A stretch of 64,000 nucleotides of DNA from Excoecaria cochinchinensis (GCA_947683425.1 CANTUQ010000003.1:5022001-5086000); one strand, 5' to 3'; numbered from the stretch's first letter, positions 24,297 to 35,153 are shown. Program-made: numbers and translations. The notes: generated by a model not told the origin, from the letters alone.

Positions 24297-27296
24297 GTGT
24301 GCACTAATCCTCTTGTGAATGTGATATCTGCTATGCAAGCCTGTCGGTGTATGAGAAAAGGATGTGAAGCTTATTTAGCCCTGGTATTAGATAGTAAGAG
24401 AGAACAGGTAAAGATGCAAGAGATACCAATAGTTAGAGAGTTTCCTAACGTGTTTCCTGAAGAATTGAGCGGTGTACCACCAATAAGAGAAGTTGAGTTA
24501 TCAATTGACGTGGTACCAGGAACTGTACCGGTATCGAAGGCACCGTATAGAATGGCTCCAACTGAGTTGAAGGAATTGAAGGAGCAGTTGCAAGAATTAC
24601 TGAACAGGGGTTTTATTAGACCTAGTGTTTCCCCTTGGGGAGCACCAGTGTTATTTGTTAAAAAGAAAGATGGTACAATGAGAATGTGTATTGATTATCG
24701 ACAGTTGAATAAAGTGACAGTAAAGAATCGATATCCTTTACCACGGATTGAAGACTTGTTTGATCAGTTAAGGGGAGCCGGTGTATTCTCAAAGATTGAC
24801 TTGCGTTCAGGGTATTATCAGTTGCAAGTGAAGAAGGAAGATGTACCTAAGACTGCGTTTAGAACTCGTTATGGGCATTATGAATTTCTAGTAATGCCAT
24901 TCGGGTTAACCAATGTGCCAGCTGCATTCATGGATTTAATGAATCGGGTGTTCAGACCGTACTTGGATCAGTTTGTGGTTGTGTTCATAGACGATATTTT
25001 GGTATATTCAAGAGATGAAAAGGAACATGAACAGCATTTGAGAGTTGTACTTCGGACTTTGCAAGAACATCAGCTGTATGCCAAACTCAGTAAGTGTGAG
25101 TTCTGGCTCAAAGAGGTATCATTTCTGGGTCATGTGATCTCATCTGAAGGAGTTAAAGTGGATCCAACTAAGATAGAAGCAATTGTGAATTGGAAACTGC
25201 CTAAGAATGTGTTAGAGATTCGCAGTTTCTTAGGGTTGGCTGGATACTACAGAAGGTTTGTGAAAGGATTTTCAGTAATAGCTTCACCGTTGACAAAATT
25301 GTTATGTAAAGGAGTGAAATATGAGTGGTCTGAAAGGTGTCAAACAAGTTTCGATCGGTTGAGGAAGATGTTAGTAGAAGCACCGATTCTTACACAGCCT
25401 ATGACTGGTAAAGAGTATGTGTTGTATACCGTCGGATTGGGTTGTGTATTGATGCAAGAGGGGAAGGTGATAGCGTATGCGTCAAGGCAATTGAAACCGC
25501 ATGAGCAGAATTATCCGACTCATGATTTGGAATTGGCTGCAGTAGTGTTTGCTTTAAAGATTTGGCGACATTACTTGTATGGTGAGAAGTGTAGAATTTA
25601 CACGGATCACAAGAGTTTGAAATATCTGCTTACACAGAAGGAACTGAATCTGAGACAGCGAAGGTGGCTCGAGTTGTTTAAAGATTATGATTGTATTGTG
25701 GATTATCATCCGGGAAAAGCTAACGTAGTGGCCGATGCTTTGAGTAGGAAGTCAATTTCAGCATTACAGTTAAAGCGGATTGAGTGGAGGTTTTCTGCAG
25801 ATGGAGCTTTATTAGCACAGTTGAAAGCAAGACCGGTTCTGAAAGATGAGTTAATAGTTGCTCAGAGAAGTGATGGGAGATTGCAACAAGTTCTGCAGTC
25901 AGTTGGTGATATGGATAAGACTGACTATTCAGTGAATGAAGATGGAATACTGCTGTATAAGAATAGAATGTGTGTGGCCAACGATAAAGAATTAAGAAAG
26001 AGATTGATGCACGAGGCTCATAATACAGTTTTCACTATGCATCCAGGTGGAAACAAGATGTACCAAGATATGAAACAGTTGTATTGGTGGCCAGGGATGA
26101 AGAAGGATGTAGTGGAATATGTGTCTAAGTGTCTCGTCTGTCAACAAGTTAAAGCGGAGCATCAAGTGCCCCAGGGAATGTTGCATCCACTCCCTATTCC
26201 CCAATGGAAGTGGGATAATATTACGATGGATTTTGTATCGGGTTTGAATCTGACTTCAAGACAACAAGATGCAGTATGGGTTATCGTAGACAGGTTTTCG
26301 AAATCAGCTCACTTTATACCTGTTCGGATGGATTATTCTATGGAGAAGTTGGCTGAATTGTATGTAAGAGAAATTGTTCGATTGCATGGGATACCTTTGT
26401 CTATTGTTTCTGATAGGGATCCCAGATTCACTTCTAAATTTTGGAGGAGCTTACAGGCAGAGTTGGGTACGAAATTGAATTTTAGTACTGCTTTCCATCC
26501 ACAGACTGATGGACAGTCGGAAAGAATTATCCAGGTTTTGGAAGATTTGATGCGAGCGTGTGTTTTGGATTTCTCTAAGAGTTGGGATAGGTATCTTCCA
26601 CTTATGGAATTTGCTTATAACAACAGTTATCAGACCAGTATTGGTATGGCACCGTATGAAGTCTTGTATGGAAGGAAATGTCGTTCACCGATTTGCTGGA
26701 CAGAATTGAATGAAAGCAGAGTCAAAGGGCCAGATTTGGTCCGTGATACAGAAGAGAAAGCTAAAATCATACAGCAAAGATTGAAGGCAGCAAGTGACAG
26801 ACAGAAGTCGTATGTTGATTTGAAGAGAAGAGATATTGAGTTCAGTGTAGGTGATAAAGTGTTTCTGAAAGTGTCTCCTTGGAGGATGGTACTGCGATTT
26901 GGTAAAAAGGGGAAACTGAGTCCAAGGTTTATTGGGCCATATGAAGTGCTTGAAAGAGTAGGTTTTGTAGCTTATCGGTTGGCTTTGCCTCCGACTTTGG
27001 CTAAGCTACATGATGTGTTCCATGTGTCTATGTTAAGAAGATATAGGTCCGATGATTCCCATGTGCTATCTCTACCAGAAGTGGAAGTGCAGTCAGATTT
27101 CACTTATGATGAAAAGCCAATAGTGATCTTAGCAAAAGAAGTAAGACAACTTCGGAACAAGCAGGTACCACTTGTAAAAGTGCTCTGGCAGCACCATGGT
27201 GTTGAAGAAGCAACTTGGGAACCAGAAGCGGCTATGCGTGACCAGCATCCACAACTGTTCCATTCAGGTATGAATTTCGAGGACGAAATTCTTTAA
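24297..27296 (+). CDS. Element B pol: RT, RNase H (defective), integrase, chromodomain
   Basis: Open for 999 codons in the gag frame, with no ATG of its own at the start, so in life it would be the C-terminal part of a Gag-Pol polyprotein. Reverse transcriptase about 80-260, with FIDD (metal-binding aspartates) at 230-233. RNase H about 340-490: the DLE, IYTDH and VVADALSRK motifs are present, but the first metal-binding Asp is gone. YNDASGMGLGC in element A corresponds here to YTVGLGC at 377-383, a 12-base in-frame loss plus substitutions. Integrase: HHCC with CLVC near 610, then core residues in TMDFV, VSDRDPRF and DGQSERII. The GPY/F-type segment SPRFIGPYEVLERVG and a chromodomain-like end (VKVLWQHHGVEEATWEPE) finish it; the final NFEDEIL is encoded just upstream of the polypurine tract. 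No other break is seen. Confidence 0.92.
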   Translation: MCTNPLVNVISAMQACRCMRKGCEAYLALVLDSKREQVKMQEIPIVREFPNVFPEELSGVPPIREVELSIDVVPGTVPVSKAPYRMAPTELKELKEQLQELLNRGFIRPSVSPWGAPVLFVKKKDGTMRMCIDYRQLNKVTVKNRYPLPRIEDLFDQLRGAGVFSKIDLRSGYYQLQVKKEDVPKTAFRTRYGHYEFLVMPFGLTNVPAAFMDLMNRVFRPYLDQFVVVFIDDILVYSRDEKEHEQHLRVVLRTLQEHQLYAKLSKCEFWLKEVSFLGHVISSEGVKVDPTKIEAIVNWKLPKNVLEIRSFLGLAGYYRRFVKGFSVIASPLTKLLCKGVKYEWSERCQTSFDRLRKMLVEAPILTQPMTGKEYVLYTVGLGCVLMQEGKVIAYASRQLKPHEQNYPTHDLELAAVVFALKIWRHYLYGEKCRIYTDHKSLKYLLTQKELNLRQRRWLELFKDYDCIVDYHPGKANVVADALSRKSISALQLKRIEWRFSADGALLAQLKARPVLKDELIVAQRSDGRLQQVLQSVGDMDKTDYSVNEDGILLYKNRMCVANDKELRKRLMHEAHNTVFTMHPGGNKMYQDMKQLYWWPGMKKDVVEYVSKCLVCQQVKAEHQVPQGMLHPLPIPQWKWDNITMDFVSGLNLTSRQQDAVWVIVDRFSKSAHFIPVRMDYSMEKLAELYVREIVRLHGIPLSIVSDRDPRFTSKFWRSLQAELGTKLNFSTAFHPQTDGQSERIIQVLEDLMRACVLDFSKSWDRYLPLMEFAYNNSYQTSIGMAPYEVLYGRKCRSPICWTELNESRVKGPDLVRDTEEKAKIIQQRLKAASDRQKSYVDLKRRDIEFSVGDKVFLKVSPWRMVLRFGKKGKLSPRFIGPYEVLERVGFVAYRLALPPTLAKLHDVFHVSMLRRYRSDDSHVLSLPEVEVQSDFTYDEKPIVILAKEVRQLRNKQVPLVKVLWQHHGVEEATWEPEAAMRDQHPQLFHSGMNFEDEIL

Positions 27297-27308
27297 GGAG
27301 TGGAGAGT
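27295..27308 (+). other. Element B polypurine tract
   Basis: AAGGAGTGGAGAGT, overlapping the pol stop codon and abutting the 3' LTR. It primes plus-strand DNA synthesis in this family. It has two T interruptions, as in related elements. Confidence 0.8.
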
Positions 27309-28290
27309 TGTCATGGCCGGAATTGTACCCTAGTCGTATTTGGTCTAATTGGGGTGAAAGTGTAATTGAAGTGTAGGATTGGACTTAATTGAAGAAAGAG
27401 GAATTGTTTAGTGGCTAATGAGTAATTGAGTCACATTAAGCTAATGGTTGATTAGTTGTTTAATGATGCTTTAATTAGGAATATAATAATGTAAGAAATT
27501 GGATAGTGGAGGCAGATTTTGGTGAGTGGTTTCCGTGTGGCTTAGTGAGGGTGTGCCACCTACACCTTTGCATGCAAGAGTGGGTTAAGGGAAGAGAAGG
27601 GTTTCATTTGGGTAACCTAGTAATTTTTGTGTTCCTCTCTTTTCTTCTTGCGTGAGAGTGAGTGTTAAGGAAGAGTAAGCATATTGATGTTTAGTTGCTC
27701 ATGAGTTAAGGGTTAAACCTAAGAGGTAAGTGGTTAAGTGTGCTTATTCTCATCTTCTACTCTTCTTCTTGGTTTTGATTTGGTTTGGAGTGAGGATTGA
27801 TGGATTGTGTTCAATTCTGGAATTTGTGTTGGTTTTGCTAGCTGAAGCAGTGAAAAGAGATAAGGGAAAAGCTGTAATTGGAGAACCGAGCGTCCGTTGT
27901 AATTAGGAGCTAAGGCGACGAGGTTTGGGAACAAACCCTAATTGTGTGATTATGTGATTAGTGTTGGTTAAATAGAGTTTTGAAATGAATTGCAAGATAT
28001 GTGAAATTGAAGTTTGAGCATGAATTATGTGATGCTAAATTGTATGATTATAGTAGCAATATGATTGTGATAAAGTGCTTGAGAATGATTTTGATTTGTA
28101 CTATTATTGAATGCCAAACAAGAAGGGAAAATCAGGTATGTGTTATTGAGTGTGTGGTTGTTGTATTTGGGTTGATTGCCAAACAAATAAGAAGGAGATT
28201 TGAAGTCTAGGCGTAAAAGGAGAATTGGACTGAAAAAGCACAGCCATGCTAGTGATAAACACAGCTGTGTTTTTGGTATTTTTGCATAGG

Positions 28291-28614
28291 TCACGGTGAC
28301 AATGAAATTGATTGTGACCGTGACATATGCTGAGTTCAATTCTGCCTAGAGGAATTTGGTATGTCACGGTGACAATGGAATTCATTGTGACCGTGACCTA
28401 CCCAGGAAGGCATTCTGTTTTGCAAATGAGAATATGTCACGGTGACAATGAGATTCATTGTGACCGTGACATACCCTCAGGCTGCATTCTGCCGAGAGTT
28501 GGGAACACATCACGGTGACAATGAAATTGATTGTGACCGTGACATGTCCCCAATTTGCATTCTGTTTTGGACTTCAATATGTCACGGTGACAATGAAATC
28601 CATTGTGACCGTGA
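28291..28614. repeat. Five-unit hairpin array, element B 3' LTR
   Basis: Same five units and spacing as in the 5' LTR. The first right arm here is GTGACCGTGACAT where the 5' copy has GTGACCATGACAT, so the 3' copy keeps the better stem. Confidence 0.92.
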
Positions 28615-29349
28615 CCCACCCTGTTTTGGCAATATGATCCTAATGTGTTTGGCCATTCAAATGGCAAGGCTTTGAGCTGAAATAAAGGACAACATGAGTA
28701 AGTATTGTATGTGTGTTAAGTGATCTACAAATGCATACAAACATGGTGATTTCTGAATATGATCAGTTATGTAAATATTATATGAGAAGATTGAATTTGA
28801 AAGCATACTGAATATGCAAGTGAAATGTTAGCTATGTGCTAATGCAAATGTGTAAAGTGAAAAGTGAATTGAATAATTTGTCAATAACTTAAGCCTGCGA
28901 GTCAAGTAGTGGATAGTTAGGCATGCCTATAGGGTTCAGTGCTGCAGCCCCATGCGTTAAATGTGTCTGATTCCATGGGAATCAGAATGCGATTATCCTT
29001 GCTGGATTCAGTAAATTGTGGAATGATGAAAAGTACCAGAAGGTACTAATGTGTAAAAGTGATCTCGATGAGATTCTGGGTACCTAGGAGGTACCGATGC
29101 GTTACCCGTTATCCGCGTCATTGAATTGCAGGCTAACTGGTTAATTAAATAAAAAAAATGGAAGTAACTATGATACAAGAAAGTATGTGGTATGGATATG
29201 TAAATAAGTGATTGATGCTTTATGATTGAATATAGTAATGGATAAAACTATGCTTGAAATGGTACGTGCTTTAATAATGAATGTTCTAGCATGTAATGTA
29301 TGATGTTTCTGATGTGTGCTAATTAAATGCTATATATATGAGTTCCCCA

Positions 29350-29389
29350 CTAAGCGTTATCGCTTAGCATGGATTTACTCTAATCCGTG
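29350..29389 (+). promoter_or_regulatory. Twin stem-loop, element B 3' LTR
   Basis: Identical to the 5' copy: CTAAGCG-TTAT-CGCTTAG, then CATGG/CCGTG. In the 3' LTR the same sequence would lie near the RNA 3' end if transcription starts upstream of it. Confidence 0.6.
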
Positions 29390-29758
29390 CAGGTACGGAC
29401 GAGAGGTGACTGAAGGACGTCCCCCGCATTTTGGTACGGTCAACAATAGGAAGTGTATAGTGTAGGGTTGGGGGTTGTTATTTGGAACTTTTGTATAAGT
29501 TTTATATGGTTAATATGTATTTTGAATATGTAAAGGCATGTAATAATGTAGTAATCATGGATGTAACCTCCCACATGTATGTGTGTCACATGAATAGCTA
29601 AGGCGTGTGAATAATAGTAGTTGGCATGTGATGCATGAATTAAGGTAGTGTGTGATGAAATTTTATTATTCAGTTTCCGCATGTGTCCTGTGTGTGTGTG
29701 CGACCTTCTCTAACTAAGATTAGCTGAGCTAGTCTGTCGTTAGGGAACGGGCGTCACA

Positions 29759-29763
29759 TTATG
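29759..29763. repeat. Target-site duplication of element B, right copy (TTATG)
   Basis: Direct repeat of 20149-20153. F sequence resumes after it. Confidence 0.92.
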
Positions 29764-30243
29764 TATGTAAATAAAATTTATAATCGCCAGTGTATGTTGC
29801 ATACATGTATATACATATTAACTGGTATTACTGACTAGATGAAAGCCATAATAATTGTCATGTAGAAATGAAATATTAACTGATATGTCAGAAGCATATT
29901 GACTGTTTAATAATTCATGAAATTTGCTTAGCGATGCATGATAAGCATGATTTGTACATTGTCAAAATGTTAGGAAATTTCAGTTATGGATTTGGAAACT
30001 TGAATATGCAAGTTTAAGAAATTTCATCATTTTTAAAAGAATATTGAATATTTTGCATAAATATGGTTTTATCTTGCAAATCATTCATATTTAATTTGGA
30101 GTTAAATAGCTATTGGTATATTATTTACAAAGTATTATATTGATTATGAAAAGAAAAAGTAATTTGCGATATTAATGTATGAATGATTAATTATGTGTAT
30201 ATATTATATTTATGCTTTGGATAAGTAAATTTGGTAGTCACCA

Positions 30244-30280
30244 CTAAGCGTAAAGCTTAGCGCGTGGTTTATCCTCGCGC
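30244..30280 (+). promoter_or_regulatory. Twin stem-loop, F copy, with different arm bases
   Basis: CTAAGC (30244-30249) facing GCTTAG (30255-30260), then GCGCG (30260-30264) facing CGCGC (30276-30280) and CAGG. The second stem is GCGCG/CGCGC where the other LTRs have CACGG/CCGTG. Position and pairing are kept although the bases differ. Confidence 0.6.
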
Positions 30281-30868
30281 AGGTATAAGACAGGAATCAA
30301 GTGAATATTAGCACCGCTTCATAGAAGAAATATAAAATGGTAAGTATGGAAAGGAAGCGAAAGAAATGGAATTTTTGTATTTGATAATTCGAATATTGGT
30401 TCTTGTGGCATGTGCACTCCCTAGATAATTAGGATACTATTGTATCAAAGAATTTGTATTAGATAATTATTTATAGTTGATAGATGATGTATTATCATAA
30501 TAGTTTTGTATTTTGTATAATTGATACAAATAGTGAACTGATGACATTATGAGTTATTATATAAATATGTGATTGGAATTAAATTGGAGGATGGGAAAAA
30601 TTGTGTTGGAGTTTGAATTGGAGTAGGATGGTTGAATATGTATGTGATTAAAGAAGTGTAAAGACTTTCTGATTACAGGGGGATAGGCAATATTATAGGG
30701 GGGACTCTACCGAAATTTCGATAGAATTTAAGTAGCCTATTTGAGAATGATTGTGTCAATAGTAAGGTGTAATAGTTGAAAAAAAAAAAAATTTACCCGA
30801 AATTTCGTAATGATTTTAAGAATAGCTTAAGACAATTAAATTATTATGTACAGTAAAAGGGTGTTACA

Positions 30869-30873
30869 TATGG
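30869..30873. repeat. Target-site duplication of F, right copy (TATGG)
   Basis: Direct repeat of 16666-16670, closing F. Element E resumes immediately. Confidence 0.9.
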
Positions 30874-31239
30874 TGTTTCTTGAGCTCGACTTAAGTCTCG
30901 TTCCCAAAGTTAAATCTAGAATTCGCGTTAAAAAAATTGATGAGAGAAAATCTTCAATCATGAAAACCCGAGAGGTCTGATTGATAACAGGAGTTTGATG
31001 CTTTCAAGATCTATCTCGAGATTAGTTGAGGTCTTGTATTAATGCCAAATAATGATCATGTTTAATGAAATAAAATTGAAACACATGCATTTATGCGATT
31101 ATGTGATCAGAGTGTTGTACCCTGTGTGATCAAAGTCATGCATCTGCCTACCCTCTACTGCTCTCAGCACGCAAATGCTTCAGCCGACACATTCAGCTAT
31201 CAAGTGTGAAGAATCAAACTCATACAACCATGTCCCAAG
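30874..31239 (+). mobile_element. Element E, internal segment between F and D
   Basis: Non-coding. It continues the E interior interrupted at 16670 and ends in CCAAG at the insertion of D. No domain is readable. Confidence 0.65.
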
Positions 31240-33033
31240 TGTCACACCCCAAATCGGGCCTAGTCGGATTTGACTAGCTAAGTCAGATAAGTGAAGAGTA
31301 TTTCGGTAATTTGTGCATGAGGGAATTGGATAATAAGGACTTAATTGCAAAGTAATTAATTAATTATGTTAAGAGGGGAAAATTATAGGGTGTGCATGTG
31401 GTGTATGGAAGTAGGGTAATTGTTGGGTATAATCTAGTGTGGTTTGTGTGTATGGTGCCAAGTATGTAAAGTGTTTTATGAGAAGAAATTAAGTGGAATT
31501 TGGGTTTGGTAACAAGGATGTGGATATTTAAGTAAGAGATGATTGTGTGTGTGTTGTGTATGGTGCAAAGAGGGAATAAGTCAAAGTGGGTTGTTGGAAC
31601 CAATAGGAGAGTGACACTTGACCTTGGGTTGGTGAGCATTAAATAAAAAGCAAGAGAAAGAGAGGTGGGAGGGCAGATTTTATGAAGCTTCCCGTGGAAG
31701 CTATCTCTCCCCCTTTGTCCCCATTTTTCTCATTCCCCCTACTCTCTCTTATTTCTATTTTCTGCTCTCATCTCCTTTCCCTTTTGTTTTCTTTGAGTTT
31801 TGAGTGGGTTCTTGAAGGTTTGAGCTGAATTTTTGAAGGTAAGTGGCTTGGATTTCTTAAGTTGTTTCGGGTCCTTCTTCTTCTACTTCTTATTTCTGAT
31901 TTTAGTTGAGAAAACCTTGGTTTGATTTGCATGTTGTTTTGGCTGGGTTTTTATGCAAGAATTGGAGGAGAAAGGAAAGAGCAAAGGGAAAGAGAAGGTT
32001 GGATTTTGAAGTGATCGGTTTGAAGCTTTGATTTCCAGGTTTGGGAGCTATGTGTTATATGATTTTGATGTATAAATGATGCATGATTATGTATTGGATA
32101 ATTTTGCATGATTTTTGGATGTGTTAGATTGTTTTCATGTAACTTTTGTGTGTAAGGTATGATTTTGGGGAAATTCTGTTCAGTTTTCACCAGACCTTTG
32201 TGTATTTTTTTTGTCATAAATAGAGTTATGGAAGTCAAAATTGGGTAATTCCTATGCCATTTGAAAGCTAAGACATATATCCAAAATTGTCTCTGAAGGA
32301 CTGGAAGCGAGTTCCTGCTCTAAGACCCTTGACAAAGTTAAAATCTGAAGTACCTCTGGTTGGGTCGGGTTACTCGAATAGTGTGGATTGTTTAGCTCAT
32401 ATCTGGAGTTATAGATGTCCAAATGACCTTAAGTTTTTCCCATTGTAAACTTAACCTCCTAGGAAACATATTTTAAGAAGGAATGTTTGCCTAAAAAGAT
32501 TGATTAGGTGTCGGTTTAGGCTGAACAAGAAGGAGCAGTGTAGGAGTACCGAATTCTGTAGCATTCCTTCAAAAATATGTATGGTTATGATTTTGGAATA
32601 TTATGGAATACTACAATTGTCTTTGGTATGAGTCAAATATGCTTAAGTTATGAACTCTATATGTGATCGGAAATTTCGCTATGACGAATTAACGAAAATT
32701 TATTGTTAATGTCTGATTTCAGTAATATGCCTAGCCTATGAGCTCAATGTGCCTTGTTTATATAATTGGTTTATGCATATTAAATATTACGGCTATTTAT
32801 TTTGAGCATGTGGTATTAGAAGGTGAATGTTTTGTGATTCTGCATGTCGATGTATGACTTAGTATTTACGATCATTGGTGGTATAATATGGTTCCTTATA
32901 TGTGATATTGATATGCCCTAGAGTAATGAATAATGTTAAAGTGTGTGATTGGATTGCAATATAAATTGTTCAATGCATTACCGACATTATAAATTTATTT
33001 ATGAGTCTATCATACTCTGGGTTATGCATGACG

Positions 33034-33041
<8 letters not shown>

Positions 33042-33077
<36 letters not shown>
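33042..33077. repeat. (TA)n microsatellite in the D 5' LTR
   Basis: About 18 TA units. The 3' LTR cannot be compared because this part is deleted there. Confidence 0.95.
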
Positions 33078-33081
<4 letters not shown>

Positions 33082-33969
33082 TTATTCGAAACATGATATG
33101 TTTTATGCATGACCTAAGAGAGTCAGTCTAGTGGATAGTTAGGCATGCCTAATAGAGTCTCTTTAGCTGCAGCCTTTTGAACGTTTGGACCCTGATCAGG
33201 TCCCTATTTGGTTCCTAACGAACCCTTTAGTGTGAATGGATCTTGTTTAAGATCCCCTTTCGTTAAAATGTTTTCGAATGTGGAAAATGATGTTGTTTTT
33301 CGATTCGTACCCGTAAGGTCCCCTTTGGCCGATTTGTACCCGTAAGGTACTGTTCGTGTACTCGTTATCCGCTATTTTGAGTCAATAGGTATTCAATTTG
33401 TTTTGTTTGATATGACAAGAGATATGATATTCGAATGAGCACGATTTTGCACATGTGAATCAATTATGAATTTTTAAATTATTTAAATGTGGCTCAAGCA
33501 CGTATATTGTGGGTGGTTAGTTGCATATATCGTGTTGTGACTGCATTTGGATATGAATTAATATGTATATGAATGTGTGCTAGAATTACTAAATGCCATG
33601 GTTAATTTGTATGTACATCAATGTGATTCGGTACTGCTAACTGTTATGGTTAAGTATGTGAATTAGTATGCGTTAGAATATGATCTTGAGCTAGGCTTGA
33701 GGCGGCTCTGATATTTGATTCCCCGGTAAGTATATGCATGTGAGATTGTACGTATTTCTGAAGGATATTATTTGTACCTTGCATGGCATCCTGCCTGCTT
33801 TGTTTCGTTTGATCGAGTTTATGAATGTGGTTATGATCTTCTAAATGCATGGTTTTTATAAGCAAGCATATTATATATGTGTTATGAATTTTCGCATATA
33901 CCATTTGCTTGTGTTATGCCTTGACGACCATTGTGAATGGCCATCCATATTGCTTATGTGTTCTCCCCA

Positions 33970-34007
33970 CTAAGCGTTATCGCTTAGCACGGGTTCTTGT
34001 CCCGTGC
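33970..34007 (+). promoter_or_regulatory. Twin stem-loop, element D 5' LTR (best-formed copy)
   Basis: CTAAGCG-TTAT-CGCTTAG (33970-33987), then GCACGGG (33987-33993) facing CCCGTGC (34001-34007), seven perfect pairs, followed by AGG. Confidence 0.65.
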
Positions 34008-34416
34008 AGGTGGCAGGTTTGGTTCTGTTCGTGCCGCGCATCTGTAAGGTTGGCCACATAGGAGTTAGAAGAGTTTTGTCATTTTTGGTTGCAATTTCTG
34101 TATTTCAGATTATGTATTTTGGAAAGCCTTTGGTTTATGTAATTGTAAAGGTATGGACCTTGATGTAATATTCTGGAGGTTGTAAATGTTATCATATTTT
34201 GTATTGAGTGTCCCTAGTTGTAACATTCGCCTTATGCTTCCGCTGAATGATCGTATGTATGCATGTGTATATGCTTTTGCTTCCCAGAGTTTTAAATTTC
34301 CCATTTTTTTGCATGCTTTCACTTAAATTTTATCTGCATGCTTGTGAGTGAGCATCAGGTAGCGCGCCCGTCGATGCCCTTGTAACGCGGGTGTCGGATG
34401 GGGGTGTTACAAGTTG

Positions 34417-34428
34417 TGGTATCAGAGC
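34417..34428 (+). other. Element D primer-binding site, initiator tRNA-Met
   Basis: TGGTATCAGAGC, five bases after the 5' LTR end, the same spacing as in B and C. Confidence 0.93.
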
Positions 34429-34571
34429 ATAGGTTTGCCGGTTCTGGTCGCCTTTGTTTATTTGAGTATTGAGTCTTTGCATGCTAGTCGGTTATGTGTC
34501 ACATCTTTGTATGCGAGTCGGTTTTGTGTTGTGGCCTAATGCAGATGTGTCTTGTCTTGTGTTGTGTCTAG

Positions 34572-35153
34572 ATGGAGTCGAATCCTAGTGAGAATGTAGG
34601 CGAGACAATAGAAAGTGTGAACCCAGTTAGTTCTGATCAGAGTGTTTCTGAGTATCCCTCGGTTGGAGATTCTGGCCCTATTTCTGATGATAGGACATTA
34701 GTGCATGGGTTGATACGGATATTGGATAGGTTGACCGCTCCTCAGGTTTCTCAAGATTTGACTCGAAAGGTACCTCAGAAGAGAAACGTGTCTAATAGAG
34801 AAGTGTTAGCGAGAAAAAGGATTCGAGAACCTTTGACGTGTCGACAATGTCAGAAGTAACACGGGGACAAGTGTAAGAAGAAGTGGGTGCTATCGATATG
34901 TCAGCACTGTCAGAAGCGGCATCGGGGTCCGTGTCGAAAACTCACGAGTGCTTGTTATGGATGTGGTAACATGGGACACCGGATTGCCGATTGTCCTAAG
35001 AAGATGAGCGAGGATCTAGCCCAGCAAGCTAGGAAGGATGTAGAGGAATTGCTTCGAGTTGCTCGAGTGCCATCGGGATTTGTTGCGTACTGCAGTGAAG
35101 AGACAGAGCCTACCGAGCCTTCCGATAAGTTTTGTTTTGATATGTTTGAGTAA
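34572..35153 (+). pseudogene. Element D Gag without capsid, one internal stop
   Basis: A 193-residue reading frame starting MESNPSENVG, broken only by TAA at 34857-34859. The N-terminal arm to RLTAP (about residue 57) matches the start of the element G Gag. The whole capsid is missing, and the frame passes to a basic KRNVSNREVLARKRIR segment. Three zinc-knuckle modules follow: CRQC...HGDKC (the stop lies inside it), CQHCQKRHRGPC, and CYGCGNMGHRIADC of the classical CX2CX4HX4C type. The tail is acidic and ends FDMFE. The family-level role would be RNA binding or packaging; it cannot form a shell alone. Element C shares the same internal deletion, so it was inherited before both insertions. Confidence 0.85.

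Larger units (their letters stand above)
20154..29758 (+). mobile_element. Element B: nearly full-length Ty3/gypsy chromovirus, Tekay/Del-like, 9.6 kb
   Basis: Two LTRs of about 2.45 kb, primer site, one-frame gag-pol with a C-terminal chromodomain-like segment, polypurine tract and perfect TTATG duplications. Reading the LTRs side by side I count about 16 differences (one an indel), well under one per cent, so insertion is recent compared with everything around it. It lies inside the solo LTR F. Clade placement rests on domain order, the tRNA-Met primer, long LTRs and the chromodomain. It is not fully intact: two in-frame stops and an RNase H deletion make it probably unable to move without help. 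Confidence 0.93.
27309..29758 (+). repeat. Element B 3' LTR (2,450 bp)
   Basis: Almost identical to the 5' LTR. It repeats the hairpin array at 28291-28614 and the twin stem-loop at 29350-29389. Differences from the 5' copy include an A-run one base shorter near 29150 and several C/T or A/G changes. Confidence 0.95.
16671..30868 (+). mobile_element. F: solo LTR (about 4.6 kb), interrupted by element B
   Basis: Starts TGTAATGCCCC and ends GTGTTACA, with perfect TATGG duplications outside. Removing B (20154-29758) and one copy of its target leaves 4,588 bases with no gag, pol or primer site, so this is a single LTR left after recombination between two LTRs. It has a GC-rich block near its start, a double-copy GTAGGCC...GGTCCTAC repeat in the middle (19442-19550) and a twin stem-loop 624 bases from its end, the layout of a chromovirus LTR. 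Apart from B and the GC-rich block it is AT-rich and non-coding. Confidence 0.82.
31240..34411 (+). repeat. Element D 5' LTR (3,172 bp)
   Basis: TGTCACACCCC...GGTGTTACA. Contains a TTAGGCATGCCTAA palindrome (33139-33152), CGTACCCGTAAGG/TTGTACCCGTAAGG repeats near 33305-33350, a (TA)n run at 33042-33077 and the twin stem-loop at 33970-34007. Short ORFs within show no domain. Confidence 0.92.
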
